From Marinomonas ostreistagni (GTDB taxonomy: Bacteria; Pseudomonadota; Gammaproteobacteria; Pseudomonadales; Marinomonadaceae): DNA of 64,000 bases. The DNA lies in assembly GCF_016461785.1 (NCBI RefSeq), contig NZ_JAEMUH010000002.1:248001-312000 (forward strand), in the 5' to 3' direction. The notes under the pieces were generated by a model. That model was not told the origin of the DNA, ran no database searches, and was given only the letters and a program-made list of their open reading frames with translations. Position numbers and translations under genes: made by a program. Below are positions 45,147 to 53,670 of this stretch, one piece after another (within the stretch, counting starts at the first letter, position 1; the number at the start of each line of letters is the position of its first letter).

Positions 45147-47081
45147 TTAAGCAGACAGTAACCTTATTTTCTTACATTGAGCCCCTAGATAGACGCCCAA
45201 AGCAATCAATAGCCCCATTCCTAACACTCTAAGAGTGATGACACTTGTGCTGAAGTCTGCCGCAGCTTCTGGCCAAGCAATTAGCAGCGCAGCCACGATA
45301 AAACCACCTCGTTGAACCATGGATAAAGGGCTTCCTAGCCAACCAGAGAAGCCAATGCTCATGGAAATGGTTGCTAGAGTGGCTAAAAAGATCGCCATGG
45401 TAATACTCAGTGAGTCACCAATCAGCAAGACGCCTGGCATAGTAACAAATAAGAACGGCACCAATAGTTTAACGAAGCCTAAGCGCATGGATTCTACTGC
45501 CGTCTCGTTAGCGTCCGCGCCTGAGATTGTCGCTGCCGCATAAGCTGCCAACGCAACAGGCGGCGTGATCGCAGAGACCAGACCGAAGTAGAAAATAAAC
45601 ATATGCGCCGACAAGGTTTCCATTCCTAGCTGTGTCATAGCTGGTGCAACTAAGACCGCCAGCAATAAATACGCTGCTGAGGTCGGCAGTCCCATACCAA
45701 GAATAAACGACGCCAACGCCGTCAGCAGTAATACGCCCCAGAGATTACCATCACCAAGCTCAATGATAAGGCCTGACACCATCAGCCCCATACCCGTTAA
45801 ATTCAATATACCAATCACGACCCCAGCTGAAGCGACCGCAGCGACGATTGGCAAAGTATTCATTAGCGTTTCTTTGCAGGATTGAATCAGATCAACCCAA
45901 TTGATTCGAGTGGATGCTTTCCACGGAGAGATTAACAGCCCAACCACAATGCCAATCACGGCCGCTTGTGTTGGCGATTTGCCCGCAATCATCAGTCCCA
46001 CCAAGGCGATTAAAGGCAACAACAGATAACTTTTAGCTTTTAGGGTCTCCATGAGCAAACGCAGTCCCGCCTCATTATCTCGCTCAAGACCTAAGCGCCC
46101 AGCTTCCAAACGAACAGAGATCATTAACGCCAAAATATACAGAAGCGCAGGTACTAGAGCCGCCAGCGCAACTTCCGCATAAGGAATACCGATCATTTCA
46201 GCCATCAAGAATGCTGCAGCCCCCATAACCGGTGGCATAATTTGTCCCGCAGAGGACGCCGCGGCTTCAATGGCGCCCGCAAGTTTCGGGCTATAACCCA
46301 CGCGTTTCATCAGTGGAATGGTGAATGTCCCCGTGGTCACTACGTTTGCTACCGCACTGCCGTTCAAAGACCCTAACAAGGCACTCGATAATGCAGCCGA
46401 TAACCCCGGCCCACCTTGAACACGGCCCGTTAATCCTCGTGCGATGTCGACAAATACCTCTCCGGTACCGATCTTCGTCAAAATGGCGCCAAACAGGCCA
46501 AATAAGAAAATGTATTCAACCGCGACCCCCATAGGCACGCCGTAAACGCCCTCTGTTGATAACAACAAGGTTGACGTTAGGCGATTCAAGTCATAACCGC
46601 CGTGTCCATATTGACCTGGTATCAAATAGCCAAAATGGGCATATAAAAATGCTAATGACATCAATACAACTAATGCCCAACCGACGGCAATGCGCACAAA
46701 GATGAACACAATCACAGCCAGTGCTAGAAATACCCATGTATCAGTAGGTATTGACATCGCGCCACGCATGATGATGTCAATGTAAGAGTTCCAAAGGTAA
46801 GGACCCGGTATCAGGGCAACCAAGGCCAATGCGTAAAAGGCGACGCGCACAATTGGTGTTTGATAGCGTGATCCGTACAACATCAATGCCGAGCAGGCTA
46901 CCAATGAAAAAAACGATGAGCGTAAAAGTAAGGCAGTAATACCTCCGTAATAGGCGCCATAAATCACTAAACCTGCGATACCAATAGCAAGCATACTGAA
47001 TAGAAAAGAGATAGATAGCTGTTCCTTACGCCCAATATGATCAGACGTAAGGAGCAGACTTTTGAGGCTTGTCTGCTCCAT
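45147..47081 (-). CDS. TRAP transporter, fused 4TM/12TM permease (DctQM fusion)
   Basis: 644 residues, hydrophobic throughout. The first about 180 residues are the small-subunit-like part, and the rest the large DctM part with GMGLPTSAAYLLLAVLVAPA, GSLNGSAVANVVTTGTFTIPLMK, AAASSAGQIMPPVMGAAAFLMAE and FYFGLVSAITPPVALAAYAA, all characteristic of TAXI-type fused TRAP permeases. It imports a solute delivered by the TAXI protein encoded 17 bases upstream, driven by Na+ or H+. AGGAG precedes the ATG. The substrate is unknown; TAXI systems often carry glutamate or dicarboxylates. Confidence 0.93.
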   Translation of the reverse strand: MEQTSLKSLLLTSDHIGRKEQLSISFLFSMLAIGIAGLVIYGAYYGGITALLLRSSFFSLVACSALMLYGSRYQTPIVRVAFYALALVALIPGPYLWNSYIDIIMRGAMSIPTDTWVFLALAVIVFIFVRIAVGWALVVLMSLAFLYAHFGYLIPGQYGHGGYDLNRLTSTLLLSTEGVYGVPMGVAVEYIFLFGLFGAILTKIGTGEVFVDIARGLTGRVQGGPGLSAALSSALLGSLNGSAVANVVTTGTFTIPLMKRVGYSPKLAGAIEAAASSAGQIMPPVMGAAAFLMAEMIGIPYAEVALAALVPALLYILALMISVRLEAGRLGLERDNEAGLRLLMETLKAKSYLLLPLIALVGLMIAGKSPTQAAVIGIVVGLLISPWKASTRINWVDLIQSCKETLMNTLPIVAAVASAGVVIGILNLTGMGLMVSGLIIELGDGNLWGVLLLTALASFILGMGLPTSAAYLLLAVLVAPAMTQLGMETLSAHMFIFYFGLVSAITPPVALAAYAAATISGADANETAVESMRLGFVKLLVPFLFVTMPGVLLIGDSLSITMAIFLATLATISMSIGFSGWLGSPLSMVQRGGFIVAALLIAWPEAAADFSTSVITLRVLGMGLLIALGVYLGAQCKKIRLLSA

Positions 47082-47098
47082 AGTGGACTCCTAATTAA

Positions 47099-48034
47099 TT
47101 ACTGACTGGCTTCGTCGTAAAATGCTTTCGCGCCAGGATGTAATGCAACCGGAGTATTCGGAGCACTCTTCAATTGGATATTTTTCGCCTGCGGGTGAAC
47201 TTGACTTAATTCATCTAAGTTAGAAAAAATTGCCTTAGTGATGTTATAAACTTTAGTTTGATCGTTTTTACCGCTGGTGAATAGGATCGCTGGATCGTTG
47301 ATCACCGTGACTGGAGCAGTAACATCTGGATAGGTGCCAGACGCTAATTGCGTCACTTGATAGAATGGGTATTTTTTAACCATACTGTCTAGCTTTTCAA
47401 CATCAGCAGACAGCAATTTCATATCCGTTTGAGAATCTAAATCGATCAGCGATGAAGTGGGGGCACCCGCCAAGACAACCGTTGCGTCCACTTGTCCGTT
47501 TACAAGCGCTTTAACCCCTTCTGTGTAAGATAAAAAGCGTGGCGTAATGTCACCAAACACACCGTATTCTTCCAGTAGACGTGTCGCAATAACCGCCGCA
47601 TTACTTCCAGGAGGTCCCATGCTCACACGTTTACCTTTCAAGTCACTGAAGCCGTTTACGCCTGAACCATCTAATGTCGCCACCTGTAATACTGCAGGGT
47701 ATAAGTAGGCAATCCCTGCAACGTCTAGCGCTCCGGTATTTTTAAAAGGGCCTTCGCCATTCTTCGCTTCAAATAAAGTTGAAGAGGAAGATAAACCTAA
47801 CGTCATTTGGCCAGCTGCAACACGGTGATTGTTCTCTACCGATGCGCCTGTCACTTCAGCCCGGGCTGTCGTGTCATCTAAATGCTTATTTAGTGTTTCA
47901 GCTACCCCTGCGCCAATCACATAAAATAGGCCGCCAGTACCACCTGTACCGATAGAAATACGTTCAGCAGCAATAGAAGCAGAGCTTGCAAACGTAGCAG
48001 CAAGTACGGCTGTAAGAAGAGTTTTCTTATTCAT
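47099..48034 (-). CDS. TAXI family TRAP solute-binding protein
   Basis: 311 residues from the ATG at 48034, with GGAGAC just upstream; an in-frame ATG at 48046 overlaps that site. A signal peptide ends near SIAA (residue 22). TAXI traits: RISIGTGGTGGLFYVIGAGVAETLNKH, KGKRVSMGPPGSNAAVIATRLLEEYG, LVNGQVDATVVLAGAPTSS and HPGAKAFYDE. It captures the solute in the periplasm for the TRAP permease that follows. Transcription should start at the promoter with the tandem repeat at 48112-48142. Confidence 0.93.
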   Translation of the reverse strand: MNKKTLLTAVLAATFASSASIAAERISIGTGGTGGLFYVIGAGVAETLNKHLDDTTARAEVTGASVENNHRVAAGQMTLGLSSSSTLFEAKNGEGPFKNTGALDVAGIAYLYPAVLQVATLDGSGVNGFSDLKGKRVSMGPPGSNAAVIATRLLEEYGVFGDITPRFLSYTEGVKALVNGQVDATVVLAGAPTSSLIDLDSQTDMKLLSADVEKLDSMVKKYPFYQVTQLASGTYPDVTAPVTVINDPAILFTSGKNDQTKVYNITKAIFSNLDELSQVHPQAKNIQLKSAPNTPVALHPGAKAFYDEASQ

Positions 48035-48111
48035 GGTTGTCTCCATTTAACGTTTATTTTTTTTATACAAATGGCGGTAAACGATCATTCATTCGTTCAC
48101 TCAACGTTAAA

Positions 48112-48142
48112 CTTATAGGACGAACCTTTCACGAACCTTTCA
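48112..48142 (-). promoter_or_regulatory. Perfect 11-bp tandem repeat next to a -10 box: probable response-regulator operator of the TAXI-TRAP operon
   Basis: On the minus strand TGAAAGGTTCG occurs twice in a row (48142-48132 and 48131-48121), followed after 3 bases by TATAAG (48117-48112). Repeats one helical turn apart that replace the -35 are the usual site of OmpR/PhoB-type dimers. The only such regulator nearby is the one at 50639. Confidence 0.72.
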
Positions 48143-48168
48143 TGGACGTCATATAATACACTGGAAAA

Positions 48169-49236
48169 TTAGGGGCCTATGCGCATGGCATGACGCCATT
48201 CTTCTAATAAAAGAGAACGTTTTGCTTGATCAGTTTGCACTAATAATGGCAGGCCAAATGGTATTGGACGAAAGATGCCGTGGGGTCTCCTTCGTATTTC
48301 TGAGAGACTACTAGTACCCGTTACGCTCTCTGACAAAGGGATTAAACTCGACGCTGTGGCCAGTATATTTTGTCCATCATCAGATAATAAGTAATCTAGA
48401 AAGAACTCAGCTTGAGGCATATTTGAAGCCTCATGATAAATAAATGCTGTACGCATTACGACTGAGGTATAGTCTGTCGGCATGACAGTTCTGATCCATG
48501 GGTAGTTTTGACTCCACTCAAATGCATAGGATCCAAGTACATTATAAGCGATAAAAATATCGCCTCTTAACAAGGCTTGCAGCATCGCTGAGCTATTGGG
48601 GTATAGCTGAGCATGATGAGAGCCGAACGCTTCAAGCAAACGTCCGTAGGTACGTGACTGCTGAGAGTCGTGGAACCAAGTTAAATACCCAAGCCCGACA
48701 GTTTCGATATCACTTAAACCAACTTTCCCCTGCACTAATGGACTTCGTTCACGAATCAAAGACAGTAGTGCCTCTCGACTCTCAGGCATCGCCAAGTTGC
48801 CTAAGATATCCTGATTAATCACCATAACAATAGGCTCAAACGTAAACCCAAAGGCCTCATCGCGCCATTTTGCCCATTGAGGTAATGCATCCGTCACCTC
48901 CGAGCGATAAGGCATGGCGTAACCATCATTTACTAACTTAAATTGTAAATCCATCGCCGGACTCATTATGACATCAGGCTTCTTATCCGTTGGCTGTATA
49001 CTTAGAACCCGATTAAAAAGTTCCAGGGAACTGTGCTCAACATACACAATCGTTGTATCAGGAGATTGCGCCTGATATGCCTTTAAAAGTGGTTCAATCG
49101 CGTCAAAGTTAGCCGCCCCCCAAATGTTTAACTCAACTTGGTTACTCTCTTTGGATGGCAACATATTCAATTGTGCAGCGTTTGCGACAGGACACAAACT
49201 AACCAGTAGCATTAAGCTTAATAGCAATGCCTTCAT
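48169..49236 (-). CDS. Periplasmic solute-binding protein (ABC, iron/spermidine-like fold), probable sensor partner
   Basis: 355 residues. A signal peptide ends at ANA (residues 18-20). The mature part starts VELNIWGAANFDAIEPLLKAYQ, with DVIMSPAMDLQFKLVNDG, EPIVMVINQDIL, IAYNVLGSYAFEW and QAEFFLDYLLSDDGQ, a type II binding-protein pattern as in ferric or polyamine binders. No ABC permease or ATPase is nearby. It overlaps the histidine kinase gene by 4 bases, so it is likely a periplasmic co-sensor for that kinase. The TAXI gene starts 134 bases downstream. Confidence 0.85.
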   Translation of the reverse strand: MKALLLSLMLLVSLCPVANAAQLNMLPSKESNQVELNIWGAANFDAIEPLLKAYQAQSPDTTIVYVEHSSLELFNRVLSIQPTDKKPDVIMSPAMDLQFKLVNDGYAMPYRSEVTDALPQWAKWRDEAFGFTFEPIVMVINQDILGNLAMPESREALLSLIRERSPLVQGKVGLSDIETVGLGYLTWFHDSQQSRTYGRLLEAFGSHHAQLYPNSSAMLQALLRGDIFIAYNVLGSYAFEWSQNYPWIRTVMPTDYTSVVMRTAFIYHEASNMPQAEFFLDYLLSDDGQNILATASSLIPLSESVTGTSSLSEIRRRPHGIFRPIPFGLPLLVQTDQAKRSLLLEEWRHAMRIGP

Positions 49237-50642
49237 ACGGTTTCACCATTAGCTTCGAACACTACTTTGATAAGCAGGCCACGGGGTTGATTGTCCGTTA
49301 ATATCAAACGCGCTCCATGGTGTTCTGCAACTTCCTTAGCAATACTTAACCCAATCCCTGTACCGACGGTATGATTGTGTTTGCTGCGATAAAAACGTTC
49401 AAAGACATGTTGCTTATCCTCATCTGAAATACCATTCCCTTGGTCGGCAACGGTTAAACATATAAGGTCTTTTTCGCGGTATAAATTTACTTCCACAACA
49501 CTGTGTTTTGGACTGTACTTCACAGCATTTTCAAGGATGTTGCGTAACATTTGTGTTAATGCCACATCATCTCCCAAACAAGAGATAGAGGACTGTCCTA
49601 AGTATTCTATTTCAACTTCTGATTCCAATGCCCACACCACTAAACTACGACAAACATCCTTGGTTAGCCTGTCCAATTGAACATCACCGAACGCCTGGCT
49701 TCGCATTCGATGAGTTAATGTCGCTTCTTCTAAAAGGTGATGAATGGTATCGGTTAAGAGTTCACTGCTGTTAATGATGTCTTGCAGCTGTGTTTGACGT
49801 TTGGACGCATCATTTTCTATTAAGGCGTTTTGGGCCTGCAAATTGACACCTGCAAGAGGTGTTCGTAGCTGATGCGCAGCCTCTGATGTAAAGCGCTTTA
49901 GTCGTTCTAAAGTGATATTTAACTGCGACATAAAGTAATTTACCGTCTCGACTAACGGGCGTATTTCACTAGGCACATCGGTATTTAGAGGGGTTAATTC
50001 CGTTGACGAACGCAGCTCGATAGCACGTCTTAATGATTTCAATGGCCTTAGTACACGCCAAATACCGAACATCAGCAACCCTAAAGTGATACAGAAAAAA
50101 GTAATGAGGAACTGTATGACCAAGCCCCCCATTTCATCGGCTAATTGTTGTCGCGCCTGTGTTGTCTGGCCGATCGTAACATGAACAATTTCACTGTAAT
50201 CCGACTCAATTAAACGTTTTGTGATTGTAATAAAGCGTACATTTTCACTACGGTAGAAGCTGTCAAAGTAAATCGGAGAGGATGAATTCTCTTGAGCTTT
50301 AGCATCACTCGCGGTTACATAAGTAGAGCTGGGCAGATCACTATAGCCTGTCAATAAGCTACCTGCTTCAGACGTAACAGAGTAGTAAGCTCGATCTTCT
50401 GGTGCTAATGCCAACGTTTCAAATGCTGAAACAGGCAGATCAACGATGACTTTTCGATCAAGTAAATTGATATTTTCTACAATTTGAAGTGCAGCCCCAT
50501 GAATAAGGCGATCATAGGAAAGTTTGGCTGCCCGATTTGCATAGAGTTCGGCCGCCCATATTGCGACACCATTAATCACGGTCAGAACAATTAACGTCAT
50601 GACCAGTAACTGTCGTCGAATAGAGGTCGGCTTTGTTCTCAT
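49233..50642 (-). CDS. Sensor histidine kinase, TctE-like
   Basis: 469 residues. Two membrane helices (about 12-32 and 174-196) bracket a periplasmic domain of about 140 residues of the type found in TctE-like kinases (2CSK_N). HAMP at 197-250, HisKA with His257 in SEAAHQLRTPLAG, then the ATPase motifs MLRNILENAVKYSP, VADQGNGISDED, RFYRSKHNHTVGTGIGLSI. It overlaps the regulator gene upstream and the binding-protein gene downstream by 4 bases each, so all three are translated as a coupled unit. Confidence 0.92.
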   Translation of the reverse strand: MRTKPTSIRRQLLVMTLIVLTVINGVAIWAAELYANRAAKLSYDRLIHGAALQIVENINLLDRKVIVDLPVSAFETLALAPEDRAYYSVTSEAGSLLTGYSDLPSSTYVTASDAKAQENSSSPIYFDSFYRSENVRFITITKRLIESDYSEIVHVTIGQTTQARQQLADEMGGLVIQFLITFFCITLGLLMFGIWRVLRPLKSLRRAIELRSSTELTPLNTDVPSEIRPLVETVNYFMSQLNITLERLKRFTSEAAHQLRTPLAGVNLQAQNALIENDASKRQTQLQDIINSSELLTDTIHHLLEEATLTHRMRSQAFGDVQLDRLTKDVCRSLVVWALESEVEIEYLGQSSISCLGDDVALTQMLRNILENAVKYSPKHSVVEVNLYREKDLICLTVADQGNGISDEDKQHVFERFYRSKHNHTVGTGIGLSIAKEVAEHHGARLILTDNQPRGLLIKVVFEANGETV

Positions 50643-51319
50643 TGCGAGATACCTGAGTGCTCTTCCAGCAAATAGCCAAGCCCACGAATGGTTCGAATGT
50701 GTAACGCAGAATGCGCCAAGGTTTTTCTGAGCCTTGCGACGTATATCTCGATTACATTTGGGCCAGGTGCTTCATCAAAACCATAAATATGATCCATCAG
50801 CACTTCTTTACTCAACACCTGTTTTGGCTGAGACATAAAGATTTCAAGTAAACGAAACTCTCTCTGCTTCAGCTCCACGGCCTGCTCACCGACAGTGACT
50901 GAACAGGTGCGTAAATTTAGACACACATCTGAAAACTCGATTGTCTCCTGTGCTTGCCCTTGACTACGTCTTAAAATCGCACGAATCCGAGCTTCTAGTT
51001 CACCAAAATCAAAAGGCTTGGTAATGTAATCATCTGCTCCAAGATCCAATAGTTTGATTCGTTCTTCTACTTGCCCTCTCGCTGTTACCACCAAAACTGG
51101 GGTGGCACTTTTTTGCTGCCTTAACGATTGTAGAAGAGTTTCTCCCTTCGCATCAGGTAAGTTTAGATCTAATAAAATTAAGTCATAGCATTGCTGCCTA
51201 AGCATCAGACTCGCCTGCTTCCCAGTCTGAGCAAGATCCACACCATGACCAATGCTTTTAATTCGATGTGATACGGCTTCGCATAGAACTGAATCATCTT
51301 CAATAACAAGTATTCGCAT
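50639..51319 (-). CDS. OmpR-family response regulator, TctD-like
   Basis: 226 residues. Receiver domain with acidic pocket VIEDD, Asp51 in LILLDLNLPDA, and Lys in ITKPFDFGELE; winged-helix DNA-binding domain (about 125-222) with LKQREFRLLEIFMSQP, VLMDHIYGFDE, NVIEIYVARLRKTL and IRTIRGLGYLLE. It is the first gene of the regulator-kinase-binding protein unit. The best target is the tandem-repeat promoter of the TAXI-TRAP operon 2.5 kb downstream on the same strand. Its own promoter must lie in the 199-base gap at 51320-51533, where I see no copy of the repeat. Confidence 0.93.
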   Translation of the reverse strand: MRILVIEDDSVLCEAVSHRIKSIGHGVDLAQTGKQASLMLRQQCYDLILLDLNLPDAKGETLLQSLRQQKSATPVLVVTARGQVEERIKLLDLGADDYITKPFDFGELEARIRAILRRSQGQAQETIEFSDVCLNLRTCSVTVGEQAVELKQREFRLLEIFMSQPKQVLSKEVLMDHIYGFDEAPGPNVIEIYVARLRKTLAHSALHIRTIRGLGYLLEEHSGISQ

Positions 51320-51533
51320 GCTAAATTTTCTTATTATTTGTGAGCAAAACGGGCTTATTTCGCCTATCGTAAAAATATACGGTATAACAGCCTTAACTAC
51401 TCTAGCAAATTCAAAAATGCCGCATCGTAATTACTTAATGAGGACTGATTTTCTAAATTTTATCCATTAAATCAATTGAGCCTTAAATCGTGGACGCCAT
51501 AAACCATGTTGGATCTTCCCAGTAGATTGAGCA

Positions 51534-51836
51534 TTACTGAGGCTGAGCGCCTTTTTTTAGTTTTTTCATAAAAGCACCAAATTGAGGCCCCAACTCTTCA
51601 AATAAAGGATGACCTTTATTTTCCAGAATCACTTCGCCAAAGAGCTTAATACCTAGCGCAAATCGTGTGGCTTCTTCAGGGTCATCGAAATGACCAAAGT
51701 TTTTCATTTTTTCTATGACTTGAAAAATATCATCATGATTTTTGACCGATAGCTCTAACGTTTTGTTCTCCGTTATAGGTTCGCCTTTCGCATCCAGTTC
51801 ATGCTTTAAAGTAAGGGTATATGTATGTTGTTTCAT
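51534..51836 (-). CDS. DUF3861-like small protein
   Basis: 100 residues from the ATG at 51836 with GGAG 6 bases upstream; a TTG at 51851 would put that site inside the gene. MKQHTYTLTLKHELDAKGEP, LELSVKNHDDIFQVIEKMK and LGIKLFGEVILENKGHPLFEELGP resemble DUF3861, a small soluble family of unknown role. It ends in a basic KKLKKGAQPQ tail. It is the last gene of the efflux operon, 15 bases after the DUF190-like gene. Confidence 0.65.
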   Translation of the reverse strand: MKQHTYTLTLKHELDAKGEPITENKTLELSVKNHDDIFQVIEKMKNFGHFDDPEEATRFALGIKLFGEVILENKGHPLFEELGPQFGAFMKKLKKGAQPQ

Positions 51837-51851
51837 AACGTCTCCTAACAA

Positions 51852-52169
51852 TTAATTAATAGAGGTGTAACCAAACTCAAGTTGAGTACGAGTATAGAAA
51901 ATATTGAGCTGCTCCTGATCCAATCGTTTCAAAAGGTCACGCTCCTGTTCTGGTGTCACAAAAAATGTCACTTGCACTGGCTCGTCCGAGTCGTCTATCC
52001 ATGTTTTAGTATGAATTGGCCCTTGATGACTGACTCCCATTTGCCCTGTCATCATTGTTGCACCAGATAGTTGAAGCTCTTTGGCGAGTTGAATTAACCA
52101 CTCGGGAAGACTCATGCTTTGATGGGTTCGGCCATAGTAGGTATAAAAACATAATTGCAAACCAGTCAT
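51852..52169 (-). CDS. DUF190-like (PII-fold) small protein
   Basis: 105 residues. LQLCFYTYYGRTHQSMSLPEWLIQLAKELQLSGATMMTGQMGVSHQG and QVTFFVTPEQERDLLKRLDQE follow the DUF190/UPF0166 pattern, a PII-like ferredoxin fold that in related proteins forms trimers and binds small ligands or regulates membrane partners. GGGAGG lies 4 bases before the ATG. It sits 9 bases after the HbpS-like gene in an efflux operon, so it may sense or regulate something linked to export; that is an inference only. Confidence 0.68.
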   Translation of the reverse strand: MTGLQLCFYTYYGRTHQSMSLPEWLIQLAKELQLSGATMMTGQMGVSHQGPIHTKTWIDDSDEPVQVTFFVTPEQERDLLKRLDQEQLNIFYTRTQLEFGYTSIN

Positions 52170-52178
52170 AGCACCTCC

Positions 52179-52598
52179 CTATTGTTTAGCTAGGCTATCT
52201 GCTGCATATTGAGCCACCTGACTATCGTTAGGGCCATGCGCGCCACTGACACCAACAGCTCCAATAACATGGCCTTCATAGTAGATAGGCACACCACCCT
52301 CTAAAGCCGTTGCTCCAGGAGTCGAAAGAAAGCTGACCTTCTGGTGTTCATTAATAAAATCTTCAAACTTTTTTGAAGGGTCTTTTAAGTAAGCTGCGGT
52401 TTTTGCCTTCTCCATCGCTACCGTTGGGCTGATTGCAATGGCATTATCATCGCGAGCAAATGCCACCAACAACCCCGAAACATCCACGACTGCCACGCTA
52501 ATTGGCCATCCGTTGCGTCGGGCTTCATCTAATGCTGCCGCAACAGCTGCTTCAGCGGCGGCCAATGTGATGTTTAATTGCGGTAATGCAATATTCAT
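52179..52598 (-). CDS. HbpS/GlcG-like protein (DUF336)
   Basis: 139 residues, no signal peptide. It has the GlcG/HbpS core: LAAAEAAVAAALDEARRNGWPISVAVVDVSGLLVAF, AMEKAKTAAYLKDPSKKF, STPGATALEGGVPIYYEGHVIGAVGVSGAHGPNDSQVA. The family binds heme in Streptomyces HbpS and occurs next to varied enzymes elsewhere; its role here is unknown. GGAGG precedes the ATG. It follows the HlyD-like adaptor after 20 bases. A second family member lies at 60150. Confidence 0.85.
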   Translation of the reverse strand: MNIALPQLNITLAAAEAAVAAALDEARRNGWPISVAVVDVSGLLVAFARDDNAIAISPTVAMEKAKTAAYLKDPSKKFEDFINEHQKVSFLSTPGATALEGGVPIYYEGHVIGAVGVSGAHGPNDSQVAQYAADSLAKQ

Positions 52599-52618
52599 AA
52601 TACCTCCAATTTAAATTG

Positions 52619-53653
52619 TTAAATTTTTTGATTCGTATGAATAACCGGTACAACAGACATCCCAATACGTAGCTTTAATAACTCGCTTTGGTCTGGCAAT
52701 AATTTGATCCGTACCGGAATACGCTGAACAATCTTAGTGAAATTGCCCGTAGCATTATGCGGTGCAATGGGGGAATAACTGACTAAACTGGCGGGCGCAA
52801 TATGGTCTACTCGACCTTTCAGCTCTACCCCTGGTAACGCATCAACTTTTACTGTCACCGCCTGTCCTTCATGAACATTGGCCAGTTGTGTTTCTCGATA
52901 TTGAGCTTCGATGTACAGCTTATCCATTGGCACAATAGTCAGTAATGATTGCCCTGTATTCACATAACTGCCATTTCGCGCATTCACTTGCGCGACCATG
53001 CCTGAAACAGGTGCCTTAATAGCAGCGTAGGATTGCGCCAGTTCTGCATTTTTAAGTTGGGTTTCAACCGTTAATAAGTTTGCTTGTGCTTGCTTCAGCT
53101 GTGCTTCTAGAATCAGAACCTGTTGTTTGGCTGTCGCTAAAGCAGCCTCGTCACGCATTTGTATGGCTTTTTCTGTCTGGTAGTCCGTTTCAGCTTGCTG
53201 CTTATCTTGAACGGTTCCTGACCCATCGCGAGCTAGGTTAATAAAGCGTGTTCTGTTTGCTTCTGCTAAAGACAAGCGCGCTTTATCAAGACTTATAACA
53301 GCTTGAGCTTGCTCAACAATCTTATGCTGTTTCACAATTTCAGCTTGAAGAACATTGATCACTGATTGAGCCGTCAGAACATTGGCAGAAGCCACTTGTC
53401 GAGCGATATCCAAATCTCGTTCATCTATATGAACCAGTGAGTCCCCCTCTTTCACATTGACATAATCCGATACAAATACTTGATCGATCGCACCTGAAAT
53501 ACGCGGTGAAATGACAGTCAAATCTGCTTGCACATAGGCATCTTCGGTCAGCTGCTCTATATCATTTGAAGCATGTGTATTGAATTGCCATGCGCTTGCT
53601 CCAACGATTGCGACAGCAACAACAGCCATGACTGCATAACGAGTTTTTTTCAT
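52619..53653 (-). CDS. HlyD/EmrA family membrane-fusion (adaptor) protein
   Basis: 344 residues. One N-terminal membrane helix (about 5-24), then a lipoyl half (EDAYVQADLTVISPRISGAIDQVFV, VKEGDSLVHIDERDLDIA), a long coiled coil (about 85-190, rich in Ala, Gln, Lys) and the second lipoyl half (YAAIKAPVSGMVAQVNARNGSYV), ending in a beta-barrel. It links the inner-membrane pump to the outer-membrane factor across the periplasm. AAAGG precedes the ATG; it follows the MFS gene by 17 bases. Confidence 0.92.
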   Translation of the reverse strand: MKKTRYAVMAVVAVAIVGASAWQFNTHASNDIEQLTEDAYVQADLTVISPRISGAIDQVFVSDYVNVKEGDSLVHIDERDLDIARQVASANVLTAQSVINVLQAEIVKQHKIVEQAQAVISLDKARLSLAEANRTRFINLARDGSGTVQDKQQAETDYQTEKAIQMRDEAALATAKQQVLILEAQLKQAQANLLTVETQLKNAELAQSYAAIKAPVSGMVAQVNARNGSYVNTGQSLLTIVPMDKLYIEAQYRETQLANVHEGQAVTVKVDALPGVELKGRVDHIAPASLVSYSPIAPHNATGNFTKIVQRIPVRIKLLPDQSELLKLRIGMSVVPVIHTNQKI

Positions 53654-53670
53654 TGAGATAACCTTTCTAT

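Noticed and set aside
51252-51470. Plus-strand open frame of 72 codons opposite the response-regulator start
   Set aside because: It lies mostly antisense to the regulator, has no ribosome-binding site and has no recognisable protein features.
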